NCBI GenBank assembly: GCA_002428455.1
Contig: DIWL01000005.1
Coordinates: 5,998-19,726 of the forward strand
Direction of reading: 5' to 3'
Length of the DNA: 13,729 nt
Source of the DNA: Anaerolineaceae bacterium UBA6107
GTDB taxonomy: Bacteria > Chloroflexota > Anaerolineae > Anaerolineales > Anaerolineaceae
Below, piece after piece: positions 5,306-12,463 of the stretch. The translations under genes and the position numbers were made by a program. The first letter of the stretch is position 1. The number at the start of each line of letters is the position of its first letter. A model generated the notes under the pieces. That model searched no databases. It was given only the letters and a program-made list of their open reading frames with translations, and was not told where the DNA came from.

Positions 5306-5779
5306 ATGCCCCTGCCCTTCTGGAAAACCAAGCCCCTGAACGAAATGACCCCCGAGGAGTGGGAGTCATTATGCGACGGCTGTGCGCGCTGCTGCCTGAT
5401 CAAATTCCAGGACGAGGACACCGGTCACCTGTATCACACTAACGTGGTGTGTGAATACCTTGAGATTCACCACTGCCGCTGCACCCGCTACGCAGATCGT
5501 TCGGTGCTGGTGCCAACCTGCCTGACCCTCACCCCGCAGATGATCGGTCTGCTCTCGTGGATGCCGGATACCTGTGCTTACCGCATGTTGGCGGAAGGAA
5601 ATCCCACTCGCAAAGGCGGCTCGGGGACGCAAAAATCGCGGGATCTGCCCTTGTGGCATCACCTGGTGTGCGGCGACAAAAACGCGGTGCACAAAGCGGG
5701 AATCTCGGTGCGCGGCAAGGTGGTCTCGGGCAAAGATGTAGACGAGGACGACCTGCCGGATTACGTGGTGGACGAATAA
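5306..5779 (+). CDS. ycgN: YcgN-family (UPF0260) cysteine-cluster protein
   Basis: A 157-residue protein close in length to E. coli YcgN. It starts MPLPFWKTKPLNEMTPEEWE and has the family's cysteine cluster CDGCARCC (C23, C26, C29, C30), likely a metal site, with further cysteines in VCEYL and HHCRCTRY. The end reads GISVRGKVVSGKDVDEDDLP and so on, as in relatives. Between AEGNP and DLPLWHHLV lies an extra segment of about 12 residues (TRKGGSGTQKSR) that I do not recall from the family; it may be a small insertion. The molecular role of YcgN is not established. The start has no Shine-Dalgarno but a TAATAAT box a few bases upstream. A 5' copy lies at 4518 and a copy of its last 29 bases lies at 6273. 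Confidence 0.8.
   Translation: MPLPFWKTKPLNEMTPEEWESLCDGCARCCLIKFQDEDTGHLYHTNVVCEYLEIHHCRCTRYADRSVLVPTCLTLTPQMIGLLSWMPDTCAYRMLAEGNPTRKGGSGTQKSRDLPLWHHLVCGDKNAVHKAGISVRGKVVSGKDVDEDDLPDYVVDE
5747..5775. repeat. 29-bp direct repeat, left copy (end of YcgN gene)
   Basis: This segment encodes DDLPDYVVD at the YcgN C-terminus and matches 6273-6301 at 27 of 29 positions, 526 bases apart, in the same orientation. The two copies bracket the CCCTCTCCC hairpin and the DUF559 gene. Confidence 0.9.
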
Positions 5780-5810
5780 AGGCGCAAATGATGTAAGATA
5801 CAACCCGCCC

Positions 5811-5865
5811 TCTCCCCACCCCCTCTCCCATAAAAAGATGGGAGAGGGGCGGGGGTGAGGGGAGA
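5811..5865. repeat. CCCTCTCCC-type inverted repeat before the DUF559 gene
   Basis: CCCCTCTCCCAT (5820-5831) pairs perfectly with ATGGGAGAGGGG (5838-5849) around AAAAAG. Outer arms TCTCCCC (5811-5817) and GGGGAGA (5859-5865) extend the hairpin with a small bulge. GGGAGAGGG/GGGTGAGGG palindromes of this kind are common dispersed repeats in many bacteria and, from memory, are often next to DUF559 genes. The right arm also supplies the only GGGGAG near the DUF559 start. Confidence 0.85.
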
Positions 5866-5876
5866 ATGGACAGTAA

Positions 5877-6311
5877 TTGGTCCGTCGAGACACAACTACT
5901 AGATTACAAGAGATCATCCGCGAGCAACGACACGAGCCTACAAAAGCTGAGGCAATTCTCTGGTGTATGTTGCGGAATAGGTTACTCGGCGGCTACAAGT
6001 TTCGCCGGCAACACCCGGTCGGCGGCTATATCCTAGACTTCTATTGTCCGAAGGTAAAACTCGGGATTGAAGTGGACGGTGAAGTTCATAAATTTCAGGC
6101 GGAGTATGATCGTCAACGCGAAAACGACATCCGGGACTTAGGGGTTGAGATAATCCGCTTCTGGAACTCCGAGGTCGAAAACCACCCTGAGGATGTCGCG
6201 AAGCGAGTCATGAACCGAATCCATGAGTTGGAGAGGAAAATTGATGCTTCAACCAATAACAAAAAAGAATCAGACGATCTGCCGGATTACGTGGTTGACG
6301 ACTGTATGTAG
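5877..6311 (+). CDS. DUF559 / Vsr-like PDDEXK endonuclease-domain protein
   Basis: A 144-residue protein with the full DUF559 pattern: TKAEAILWCMLRNRLLGGYK, FRRQHPVGGYILDFYC, then KLGIEVDGEVH. The putative catalytic residues of the PD-(D/E)xK fold are D54, E65 and D67 (E-x-D), with H71 after them. These domains are related to Vsr mismatch endonucleases; the real activity of DUF559 proteins is not established. Only a TTG at 5877 is available as start, directly after an in-frame TAA, with GGGGAG 12 bases upstream, so the start is uncertain. The last 13 residues (SDDLPDYVVDDCM) are not DUF559 sequence: they copy the C-terminus of the preceding YcgN protein through a 29-bp direct repeat. The stop TAG lies in the arm of a REP-like palindrome. 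It looks like a mobile cassette inserted at the end of the YcgN gene. Confidence 0.8.
   Translation: MVRRDTTTRLQEIIREQRHEPTKAEAILWCMLRNRLLGGYKFRRQHPVGGYILDFYCPKVKLGIEVDGEVHKFQAEYDRQRENDIRDLGVEIIRFWNSEVENHPEDVAKRVMNRIHELERKIDASTNNKKESDDLPDYVVDDCM
6273..6301. repeat. 29-bp direct repeat, right copy (fused to DUF559 gene end)
   Basis: It matches 5747-5775 at 27 of 29 bases, read in the same frame, so the DUF559 protein acquires the DDLPDYVVD tail of YcgN. It is probably the original 3' end of the YcgN gene, displaced by insertion, or an insertion-made duplication. Confidence 0.9.
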
Positions 6312-6336
6312 AGGTCGAGCGACGCTCGACCCCTAC
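6308..6336. repeat. REP-like palindrome, copy 2 (GTAGAGGTCGAGC / GCTCGACCCCTAC)
   Basis: Arms 6308-6320 and 6324-6336 pair over 13 positions with one A-C mismatch around GAC. It shares the GGTCGAGC core with 4373-4393. The left arm provides the TAG stop of the DUF559 gene. No T-run follows directly. Confidence 0.8.
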
Positions 6337-6367
6337 TGGTTTTGTGACCATTGATTGCAACGCGGGG

Positions 6368-6373
6368 TATAAT
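6368..6373 (+). promoter_or_regulatory. -10 box of the aldolase gene
   Basis: TATAAT at 6368-6373, 46 bases before the start codon; TGACCA at 6345-6350 is a poor -35 at 17 bases. The leader holds a perfect 14-bp palindrome, CTCCCCGCGGGGAG (6389-6402), just before AAGGAG (6408-6413); it could limit or protect the transcript. Confidence 0.5.
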
Positions 6374-6419
6374 TACCGAGTAAGATCCCTCCCCGCGGGG
6401 AGATATTAAGGAGAATACA

Positions 6420-7370
6420 ATGATCGTAACCACGAAGGAATTATTCAAGGCAGCGTACGGCAAGTATGCCATCGGCGCGTACAACATCAACAACCTGGAA
6501 CAGACCATGGGGCTGTTCCGCGGCAACCTCGACAGTGAAGCGCCTTTCATCATCCAGATCAGCAAAGGCGCGCGCTCCTACTCCAACAAGTTGATGCTCG
6601 AAGGCCTGATCCGCTCGGCAGACCTGGTATTCCCACAGGCGATCTTCGCGGTTCACCTGGACCACGGCGATGAGGAAACCTGCTATGACTGCATCAACAG
6701 CGGGTTCTACTCCTCCGTGATGATCGACGCTTCAGCCGAACCTTTTGAGCAGAACATCGCGATCACCCGGCGCGTGGTGGAAGCCGCGCACGCCAGGGGC
6801 ATTGTGGTGGAAGCTGAGTTGGGTAAACTGGGCGGCGTGGAAGAGCACGTGCAGGTGGATGAAGCCAACGCCATGCTCACCGACCCGGCGCAGGCACGTG
6901 AATTCGTTGAGCGCTCCGGCTGCGATTCGCTGGCAGTCGCCATCGGTACCAGCCACGGCGCATTCAAATTCAGCGGTTCACAGAGCCTGCACTTTGACGT
7001 CCTCGAGCAGATCCAGAAGCAACTGCCGGGTTTCCCGCTAGTCATGCACGGCTCAAGCTCCGTGCCGCAGGAGGAAGTGGAACGCATCAACAAAGCCGGC
7101 GGCGACCTCAAGGGCGCCAAGGGCGTGGATGCTGACCAGTTCAAACGGGCGGCGGAACTGGGCGTAACCAAGATCAATATCGACACTGACGGCCGCCTGG
7201 TTTGGACGCGCGTTCACCGCGAATACTTCCTGGAGCATCCGGAAAACTTTGACCTGCGCCCTGTCGGCAAAGTATTCATGGGCGAATATGCAAAATTCAT
7301 CGCCCACAAGAACGAAAAACTGGGCAGCGCCGGTCAGCTTGAAATTGTGCGAACCCTGCTGGAGAATTAA
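6420..7370 (+). CDS. fba: Class II fructose-bisphosphate aldolase
   Basis: A 316-residue zinc-dependent aldolase that cleaves fructose 1,6-bisphosphate to dihydroxyacetone phosphate and glyceraldehyde 3-phosphate in glycolysis, and joins them in gluconeogenesis. Visible family marks are AYNINNLEQ near the N-terminus, VHLDHGD with catalytic D81 and zinc ligand H82, VEAELGKLGG (E133), IGTSHGAFKF (H179, zinc), LVMHGSSSVP (H210, zinc) and VTKINIDTDGRL, the phosphate-binding region. The length is normal for class II enzymes, and all key residues are present. AAGGAG lies six bases ahead of ATG. It has its own -10 box upstream and a strong terminator downstream, so it is likely monocistronic. A related tagatose-bisphosphate aldolase role cannot be excluded from sequence. 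Confidence 0.93.
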   Translation: MIVTTKELFKAAYGKYAIGAYNINNLEQTMGLFRGNLDSEAPFIIQISKGARSYSNKLMLEGLIRSADLVFPQAIFAVHLDHGDEETCYDCINSGFYSSVMIDASAEPFEQNIAITRRVVEAAHARGIVVEAELGKLGGVEEHVQVDEANAMLTDPAQAREFVERSGCDSLAVAIGTSHGAFKFSGSQSLHFDVLEQIQKQLPGFPLVMHGSSSVPQEEVERINKAGGDLKGAKGVDADQFKRAAELGVTKINIDTDGRLVWTRVHREYFLEHPENFDLRPVGKVFMGEYAKFIAHKNEKLGSAGQLEIVRTLLEN

Positions 7371-7388
7371 ATAACCATTCGAATAATG

Positions 7389-7417
7389 GGCGCGCCGGCA
7401 CCGGCGCGCCTTTGCTT
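7389..7417 (+). terminator. Terminator of the aldolase gene
   Basis: GGCGCGCCGG (7389-7398) pairs perfectly with CCGGCGCGCC (7401-7410), followed by TTTGCTT. The GC-rich stem is very stable; the T-run is short. It sits 19 bases after the stop codon. Confidence 0.75.
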
Positions 7418-7455
7418 GTAGATTTACCGGGGGGTATACCAAATACTTAGAATTT

Positions 7456-7548
7456 CCTAACAATTAGGTAAAGTGTCCCACGGAACAGCAGTTGCTACAT
7501 ATAATTAAGTAATTGACCCCCTGTTGCGTCCCGGGAAAATCACCCGGG
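7456..7548 (+). promoter_or_regulatory. Promoter and structured leader of the diguanylate cyclase gene
   Basis: Within the 212-base gap before the sensor gene there are three items. CCTAA-CAA-TTAGG (7456-7468) is a short palindrome that could be an operator. TATAAT at 7500-7505 has no good -35. A leader hairpin, CCCGGG (7530-7535) with CCCGGG (7543-7548), encloses a seven-base loop. A transcript from about 7512 would have a leader of some 70 bases. I see no match to known c-di-GMP riboswitch cores. Confidence 0.4.
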
Positions 7549-7582
7549 TCAGTTGATGGGACTGTACTGAAGAACACTTATA

Positions 7583-10500
7583 GTGGCCTTATACGATATT
7601 TCTTACACCAACATCATCCTCACTGCCATTGCGATTCTGCTTTCACTGGTGATCGCCGGTTTCGCGTGGTACCACAGGCGTATCACAGGTGCGATTCATC
7701 TGGCGATTCTTTCAATGATTGGCACGATCTGGGGGCTGATCTACCTGGTCGAGCTCCTCGTTAGACACCCTGCTGTTAAACTCTTGTTTGACGATCTTCA
7801 ATTCATTCCGGCGAGTTTCCTTCCGCCGATTTTCTTACTGCTCACAATGGTGTTTACCGGCAACGGGCACATCATCCACAGATCCAGGTGGCTGCTTTAC
7901 CTGATCCCCTGCCTGACCGCGGTAATGATCGCGACCAACAACTATCATTTCCTGTTCAGGAAATCAGAGGCAATCGCAGGACAACAAAACGGTGAAATAC
8001 TCACTTTCCAGGTGGTGCATGGACCCTGGTTCTGGGTGATCGTTGCGACCAGTTTAATCACGATGCTGGTTTCTGCTTTGATATTGCTTTACTCTTATCT
8101 ACGCGCACCGCGTTGGTCCCGCGTCAGGACCGGCGGTTTATTGCTGACTGCTGTGATCATCAGCGCTGCGGTCGGATTATCCTTACCGGCGTGGATCAGG
8201 AATGTAGAGGTGAACCTCACCCTGGTTGCCTTACTCATCGCGCTGACCATCCTTTCGTACAGCCTGTTGAGCAACCGCATGCTTGAAGCGATCCCGCTGG
8301 CAGCCAGGACGCTGCTCGGACAGATCAACGACGCGGTCATCACACTCAACTCACATGGCGAAATCCTCGATTTCAACCAAAGCGCCCACTCCATTCCCAT
8401 ACTGAATTTGGCTGAAAATCTCGGTGAATCTTTCCCGGAATTACTCAGGAATAAGACCGGGTATTCGCTCTCTTCGGACTGGGCGATCGACCATTCCGAA
8501 GAGATCACCCTCGGTGAGGGCAAAGACTCCCTCACGTACGACATGCGCATTTCACCGCTAACCGGTGATGACCGTAAGAACGTCGGTCTCTTGGTGGTAC
8601 TACGCGACATCACCAGGCGCAAGCAGGAAGAGCACGAACGGGTGTTGATTGGAGAGCGCTACCAGGCTATCCTGCAAAACGCGGGCTACGCCATCCTGCT
8701 GCTGGATGAACAGGGCAGAATCAGGGAAAACAATCAGAAATTCACACTGTTGAGCGGATTGAGCAACGAGGAATTACAGGGTCTGCCCTTACAGGTCCTG
8801 GTGCCTGCATTACCCGACCTTAGCAGAGAGCTGGAGAATAAATCACTGCCAAGCCGGGAACTTACCCTGCACCAGACTGATAGCGATCCGATCCCCGTGG
8901 AGATGAACATCACCCCCATCAGCAGCGGCAAGGAAACCTTTTACTTTGTAACACTTCAGGACATCAGGGAACGAAAAGAAGCAGAGAGCATCACCCGCGA
9001 AGCACTTGCCAATGTTCAATCACGGGTAAACGATCTGGCTGTGCTGCGCAACGTGACAGAAGCCCTCAACCAGGCATCTTCGCTGCGCAACGCCGTGCAG
9101 CCGGTGCTGGAAACGGTCAAGAATATCACCAACAGTAACAGCGTATGGATATTCCTGCTGGGGAAAACCTCCGAGTCTTATCAGCGCATCGAATATCATC
9201 CCTTGAGCGAGAACAACATGCTGGTGATGGAAAACCAGGCGGGTAAACCCCCGCGTTGCCTGGCCTACCTGATCAAAGGCGACCTTGAATCTGCCCGCCT
9301 GATCAAAACTTGTCCCTGCAGTACGATCACCAGAGAGCGGGAGCATTACGCTTTTCCACTTTACATCAACAAACAACCCCTGGGACTGCTGAATTTCGTA
9401 GTGGATCCCTCCAGCCCGCTCACTGAGAACAATGAACGCCTGCTGAAGACGATCTGCGGGTCACTGGCGGTGGCGATTGAACGCGTGCGCCTGTTCAAAA
9501 GCGAATACGATCAACGAAAACTCGCTGAAACCTACCAGGATATTGGTACAGCTCTGACCACCTCGTTGGACTTGAACGAAGTGCTGGACCTGCTGCTGGA
9601 CCAGCTTTCGCGCGTGGTGCCGTACGACGGCGCGAGCGTGATGCTGGTGGAGAACGGAACTGCGCGTGTCACGCGTATGCGGGGGTACGAACCCTCAAAA
9701 AAGAGCCACCTGGCTAAGATGCAGAACCTCAGGTTTGAGATCGAAAAAACCGAAAACCTGAAAAAGCTGATCAACACCCGGAAACCTGTAGTAATCGAAG
9801 ACACGCACAAGGATGAACTTTTCATCACGACGAGCATAACCGCTGATTACCACAGTTACATGGGAATACCGGTTGTGATTGAGGACAGGGTAGCCGCCAT
9901 TTTCAGCCTGGACAAGGTGGAAGCGGGTTTTTATTCTGATGATCACGCCAGGCTGGTATCCAACTTTGCCTTGCAAGCCTCCCTGGCGATCCGTAACGCC
10001 AGCCTGTTCACGGCAGAAACCAACCGCATCAGGCAGTTGGATGGTCTGCGCGCCACGCTGACGGCGATCAGCGCACAACTGGATGTGAAGGTACTGCTGC
10101 AGGAGGTGTTGAAGCGCGCGGTTAAGCTTCTCAACGCGGATTTCGGTGAGCTGGCCCTTTTCGACCCGGAGAAGAACCTGTTACGCATTCTGGCATCGCA
10201 AAATCTGCAGCCGGATACCGTGGGCAGGCAGTTTCGGCGCGGCGAGGGTTTGATGGGTAAGGTAGCACAGACAAAGAAACATCTTGCAATATCGGATTAT
10301 CCGAACTGGAAGGAGAAAGTCCTGGGGTATGACGTGTTTGGCGTGAACTCCGTGCTGGCGGTTCCAATGCTGGGGGCTGAAAATGAACTGCTGGGTGTGA
10401 TCGGCGTGGGCTATACACAGCAGGAACGCAGTTACAATGACGACGACATCCGGCTGCTAAACCTGTTTGCCCAACAGGCAACGGTCGCGCTGCGCAACGC

Positions 10501-12076
10501 CCGCCTGTACGAAGAGGCAAAAAGGCGCGCAGAGGAAGCCGAAACCATCCGCAAAGCCGGCGCTGTGGTGGTCTCCACCCTCAACCAGGAAAAGGCGATC
10601 AGCTTGATCCTTGAGCAGCTGGCGCACGTGGTCCCCTATGACAGCGCATCAGTACTTCTGTATCGGAAAGGCTCGCTGCAGATCGTGGGTGGTCACGGTT
10701 TCAACGACATCCAACCGATCCTCGGGGTGGAAATCTCGCTGGACCGATCAAATCCGGGTTCGCAGGTCTTTCTGGATAACGCACCGTTAAAGATCAACAA
10801 TATCCCGGAAGAAGTGCCGCACTTCAACCAGGCCTCCTCCAGTAATAATCACACCATTCACTCCTGGCTGGGTGTTCCACTCAAGATCCAGAACCAGCCG
10901 ATCGGTATCCTATCCCTGGATGGACATACACCGAATCAATTCACTGATGAACACGAACGGCTGGTAACCGCTTTCGCTGACCAGGTTGCCATCGCTCTTG
11001 AAAATGCCCGCCTGTACGAATCCGCGTTGCAATCCGCCAGCCGCTTTGAGACATTGTATAAGTTGAGCCAGGTGATCAGCAGCAACATCCGCTCCGAAGA
11101 GATCTACCCCGCCATCCACGAGGCCACCACCGAGCTGATGGAAACGGAATTCTTCAGCATTTCGCTGGTCAACGAAAAACCCGGGTTGATCGAAGATGTG
11201 TATATGGTTGACCGCGGTGAGCCAATTTCGCTCTCCAGTCGTCCGTTAGGCCAGGGTCTCTTCGGCCGTGTAGTTGAAAGCGGAAAATCGATCCTTTTCA
11301 ATACGTTTTCGGAGGAAATGATCTCTGAGATCGGTGCGCTGGTGATCGGCGATCCGGAGGAGGATGAGATCTCGCAATCCGTTCTGGTGGTTCCTTTGAA
11401 GATCGGTTCGCGGCTGGTGGGAGTAGTATCGGCACAGAGTTATAAACCTCACGCATACACTGACACCGATGTGGAGTTGTTGGAATTGTTAGGCGCCAAC
11501 GTTGCCATCGCGGTCGAGAACGCGCGCCTGTTCAGCGAGGTGCAGGAATTGGCGATCACCGATCCGGTTACAGGGTTGTACAACCGGCGCAAACTGATCG
11601 AACTGGCTGAAACAGAGTTCACCCGTGCAAGGCGTTATGAACGCGACCTGTCCGCGATCATGCTGGATTGCGATTTATTCAAGCGGGTCAATGATACCTA
11701 TGGCCATTCAGTGGGAGACCAGGTGCTAAAGCAGCTGGTCGAGATCTCCCTCAATTCCATCCGCAAAACGGACATACTCGCGCGTTACGGCGGGGATGAA
11801 TTCATGGTCATCCTGCCGGAGACTAACGAGGAAGCCGCGATGATGGTGGCTACGCGCCTCTGTCAGGATGTGGTCAATACACCTTTTGAAACCAATGCCG
11901 GGCATCTGCATTTCTCCATCAGCGTTGGGGTCGCCGGGCTGGACAGGTCCGTCAAGGACCTTGGTCACCTGCTCGACCGCGCTGATTTCGCCAGTTATGT
12001 CTCAAAAGACACCGGCGGAAACCGGGTCACCCGGTGGACGCCTTACCTGGCAAGAAAACACAAGCAACCCCTATAA
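7583..12076 (+). CDS. Membrane multi-sensor diguanylate cyclase (7TM-PAS2-GAF5-GGDEF)
   Basis: A 1497-residue protein that should make cyclic di-GMP from two GTP in response to several inputs. Residues 1-230 form about seven membrane helices like the HisKA_7TM sensor module. Two PAS domains follow (about 245-350 and 359-460, each ended by a DIxxRK-type motif). Five GAF domains come next (about 481-636, 649-807, 821-973, 988-1146, 1155-1316), most closing with the QxxxALxNARLY/F helix. The GGDEF domain (about 1325-1488) starts DPVTGLYNRR and has GGDEF at 1403-1407 and the inhibitory site RKTD at 1394-1397 (RxxD five residues before the motif), so feedback inhibition is expected. The usual DIDHFK is DCDLFK. 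There is no EAL, HD-GYP or kinase domain. The start is GTG 7583 with a weak ribosome binding site. GAF2 and GAF4 share LxQLxxVVPYDxASVxL, pointing to internal duplication. It stands alone, with no partner gene beside it. Confidence 0.92.
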   Translation: MALYDISYTNIILTAIAILLSLVIAGFAWYHRRITGAIHLAILSMIGTIWGLIYLVELLVRHPAVKLLFDDLQFIPASFLPPIFLLLTMVFTGNGHIIHRSRWLLYLIPCLTAVMIATNNYHFLFRKSEAIAGQQNGEILTFQVVHGPWFWVIVATSLITMLVSALILLYSYLRAPRWSRVRTGGLLLTAVIISAAVGLSLPAWIRNVEVNLTLVALLIALTILSYSLLSNRMLEAIPLAARTLLGQINDAVITLNSHGEILDFNQSAHSIPILNLAENLGESFPELLRNKTGYSLSSDWAIDHSEEITLGEGKDSLTYDMRISPLTGDDRKNVGLLVVLRDITRRKQEEHERVLIGERYQAILQNAGYAILLLDEQGRIRENNQKFTLLSGLSNEELQGLPLQVLVPALPDLSRELENKSLPSRELTLHQTDSDPIPVEMNITPISSGKETFYFVTLQDIRERKEAESITREALANVQSRVNDLAVLRNVTEALNQASSLRNAVQPVLETVKNITNSNSVWIFLLGKTSESYQRIEYHPLSENNMLVMENQAGKPPRCLAYLIKGDLESARLIKTCPCSTITREREHYAFPLYINKQPLGLLNFVVDPSSPLTENNERLLKTICGSLAVAIERVRLFKSEYDQRKLAETYQDIGTALTTSLDLNEVLDLLLDQLSRVVPYDGASVMLVENGTARVTRMRGYEPSKKSHLAKMQNLRFEIEKTENLKKLINTRKPVVIEDTHKDELFITTSITADYHSYMGIPVVIEDRVAAIFSLDKVEAGFYSDDHARLVSNFALQASLAIRNASLFTAETNRIRQLDGLRATLTAISAQLDVKVLLQEVLKRAVKLLNADFGELALFDPEKNLLRILASQNLQPDTVGRQFRRGEGLMGKVAQTKKHLAISDYPNWKEKVLGYDVFGVNSVLAVPMLGAENELLGVIGVGYTQQERSYNDDDIRLLNLFAQQATVALRNARLYEEAKRRAEEAETIRKAGAVVVSTLNQEKAISLILEQLAHVVPYDSASVLLYRKGSLQIVGGHGFNDIQPILGVEISLDRSNPGSQVFLDNAPLKINNIPEEVPHFNQASSSNNHTIHSWLGVPLKIQNQPIGILSLDGHTPNQFTDEHERLVTAFADQVAIALENARLYESALQSASRFETLYKLSQVISSNIRSEEIYPAIHEATTELMETEFFSISLVNEKPGLIEDVYMVDRGEPISLSSRPLGQGLFGRVVESGKSILFNTFSEEMISEIGALVIGDPEEDEISQSVLVVPLKIGSRLVGVVSAQSYKPHAYTDTDVELLELLGANVAIAVENARLFSEVQELAITDPVTGLYNRRKLIELAETEFTRARRYERDLSAIMLDCDLFKRVNDTYGHSVGDQVLKQLVEISLNSIRKTDILARYGGDEFMVILPETNEEAAMMVATRLCQDVVNTPFETNAGHLHFSISVGVAGLDRSVKDLGHLLDRADFASYVSKDTGGNRVTRWTPYLARKHKQPL

Positions 12077-12151
12077 CCCAGTGTACCCACAGGTCCGGTG
12101 GATATCCCCGTAGAACTGGCAACTTGCAGGAAAAAAGACTTTGCAATTCTG

Positions 12152-12192
12152 TTAATCCTGTTGTAATTAATCCTGGAAAGTAGTAATATACT
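12152..12192 (+). promoter_or_regulatory. Promoter with 9-bp direct repeat
   Basis: TTGTAA (12161-12166) and TAATAT (12184-12189) are 17 bases apart; a shifted TATACT (12187-12192) is also present. TTAATCCTG occurs twice (12152-12160, 12167-12175) on either side of the -35, with a 15-base period, a possible activator or repressor site. Confidence 0.4.
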
Positions 12193-12210
12193 CGATTATA
12201 AGATTTAACT

Positions 12211-12321
12211 ATGATCAATTCAATCAGCATTTACGTCTACGTCTATATTTTTATGCTTATGGTCATGCTCATTTACCATAGCAGATTTCGGGTTAGGCTG
12301 ACTGAAGTGAAGACCAAATAA
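12211..12321 (+). CDS. Candidate 36-residue single-span membrane peptide
   Basis: ATG at 12211 opens a frame starting MINSISIYVYVYIFMLMVML, then a short basic tail ending VRLTEVKTK and two tandem TAA stops. The first 22 residues are strongly hydrophobic, as in a one-helix membrane peptide. A promoter-like pair lies just upstream (12161-12189) and a strong terminator follows 20 bases after the stop, so the unit has its own transcript signals. No clear Shine-Dalgarno is present and codon composition is AT-rich compared with neighbours, so it may be non-coding. I do not recognise a family. It could be a small stress or toxin-like peptide, but this is only a suggestion. Confidence 0.35.
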   Translation: MINSISIYVYVYIFMLMVMLIYHSRFRVRLTEVKTK

Positions 12322-12341
12322 TAAGAAAAAATTTCCCAAAG

Positions 12342-12369
12342 CCACCTGACCCGAACAGGTGGTTTTTTT
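12342..12369 (+). terminator. Rho-independent terminator
   Basis: CCACCTG (12342-12348) pairs with CAGGTGG (12356-12362), followed by seven T. It lies 266 bases after the diguanylate cyclase stop and 20 bases after the small ORF stop, and about 95 bases upstream of the lipoprotein start. Confidence 0.88.
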
Positions 12370-12463
12370 GATCCACAGCCGGAGGTGAAGCCAATCAATA
12401 TCATAGATCAATCCGCGTTACCGAATAAATGTTGAACAATTCAAGAAAACCAGGAGAAGGAAC

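Noticed and set aside
7417..7582. Cyclic di-GMP riboswitch before the diguanylate cyclase gene
   Set aside because: I could not find the conserved GEMM-type core; only simple palindromes are present.
12385..12435. GTG-started 16-codon ORF behind the terminator, ahead of the lipoprotein gene
   Set aside because: The ribosome binding site overlaps the start codon too closely and nothing supports a leader peptide role.
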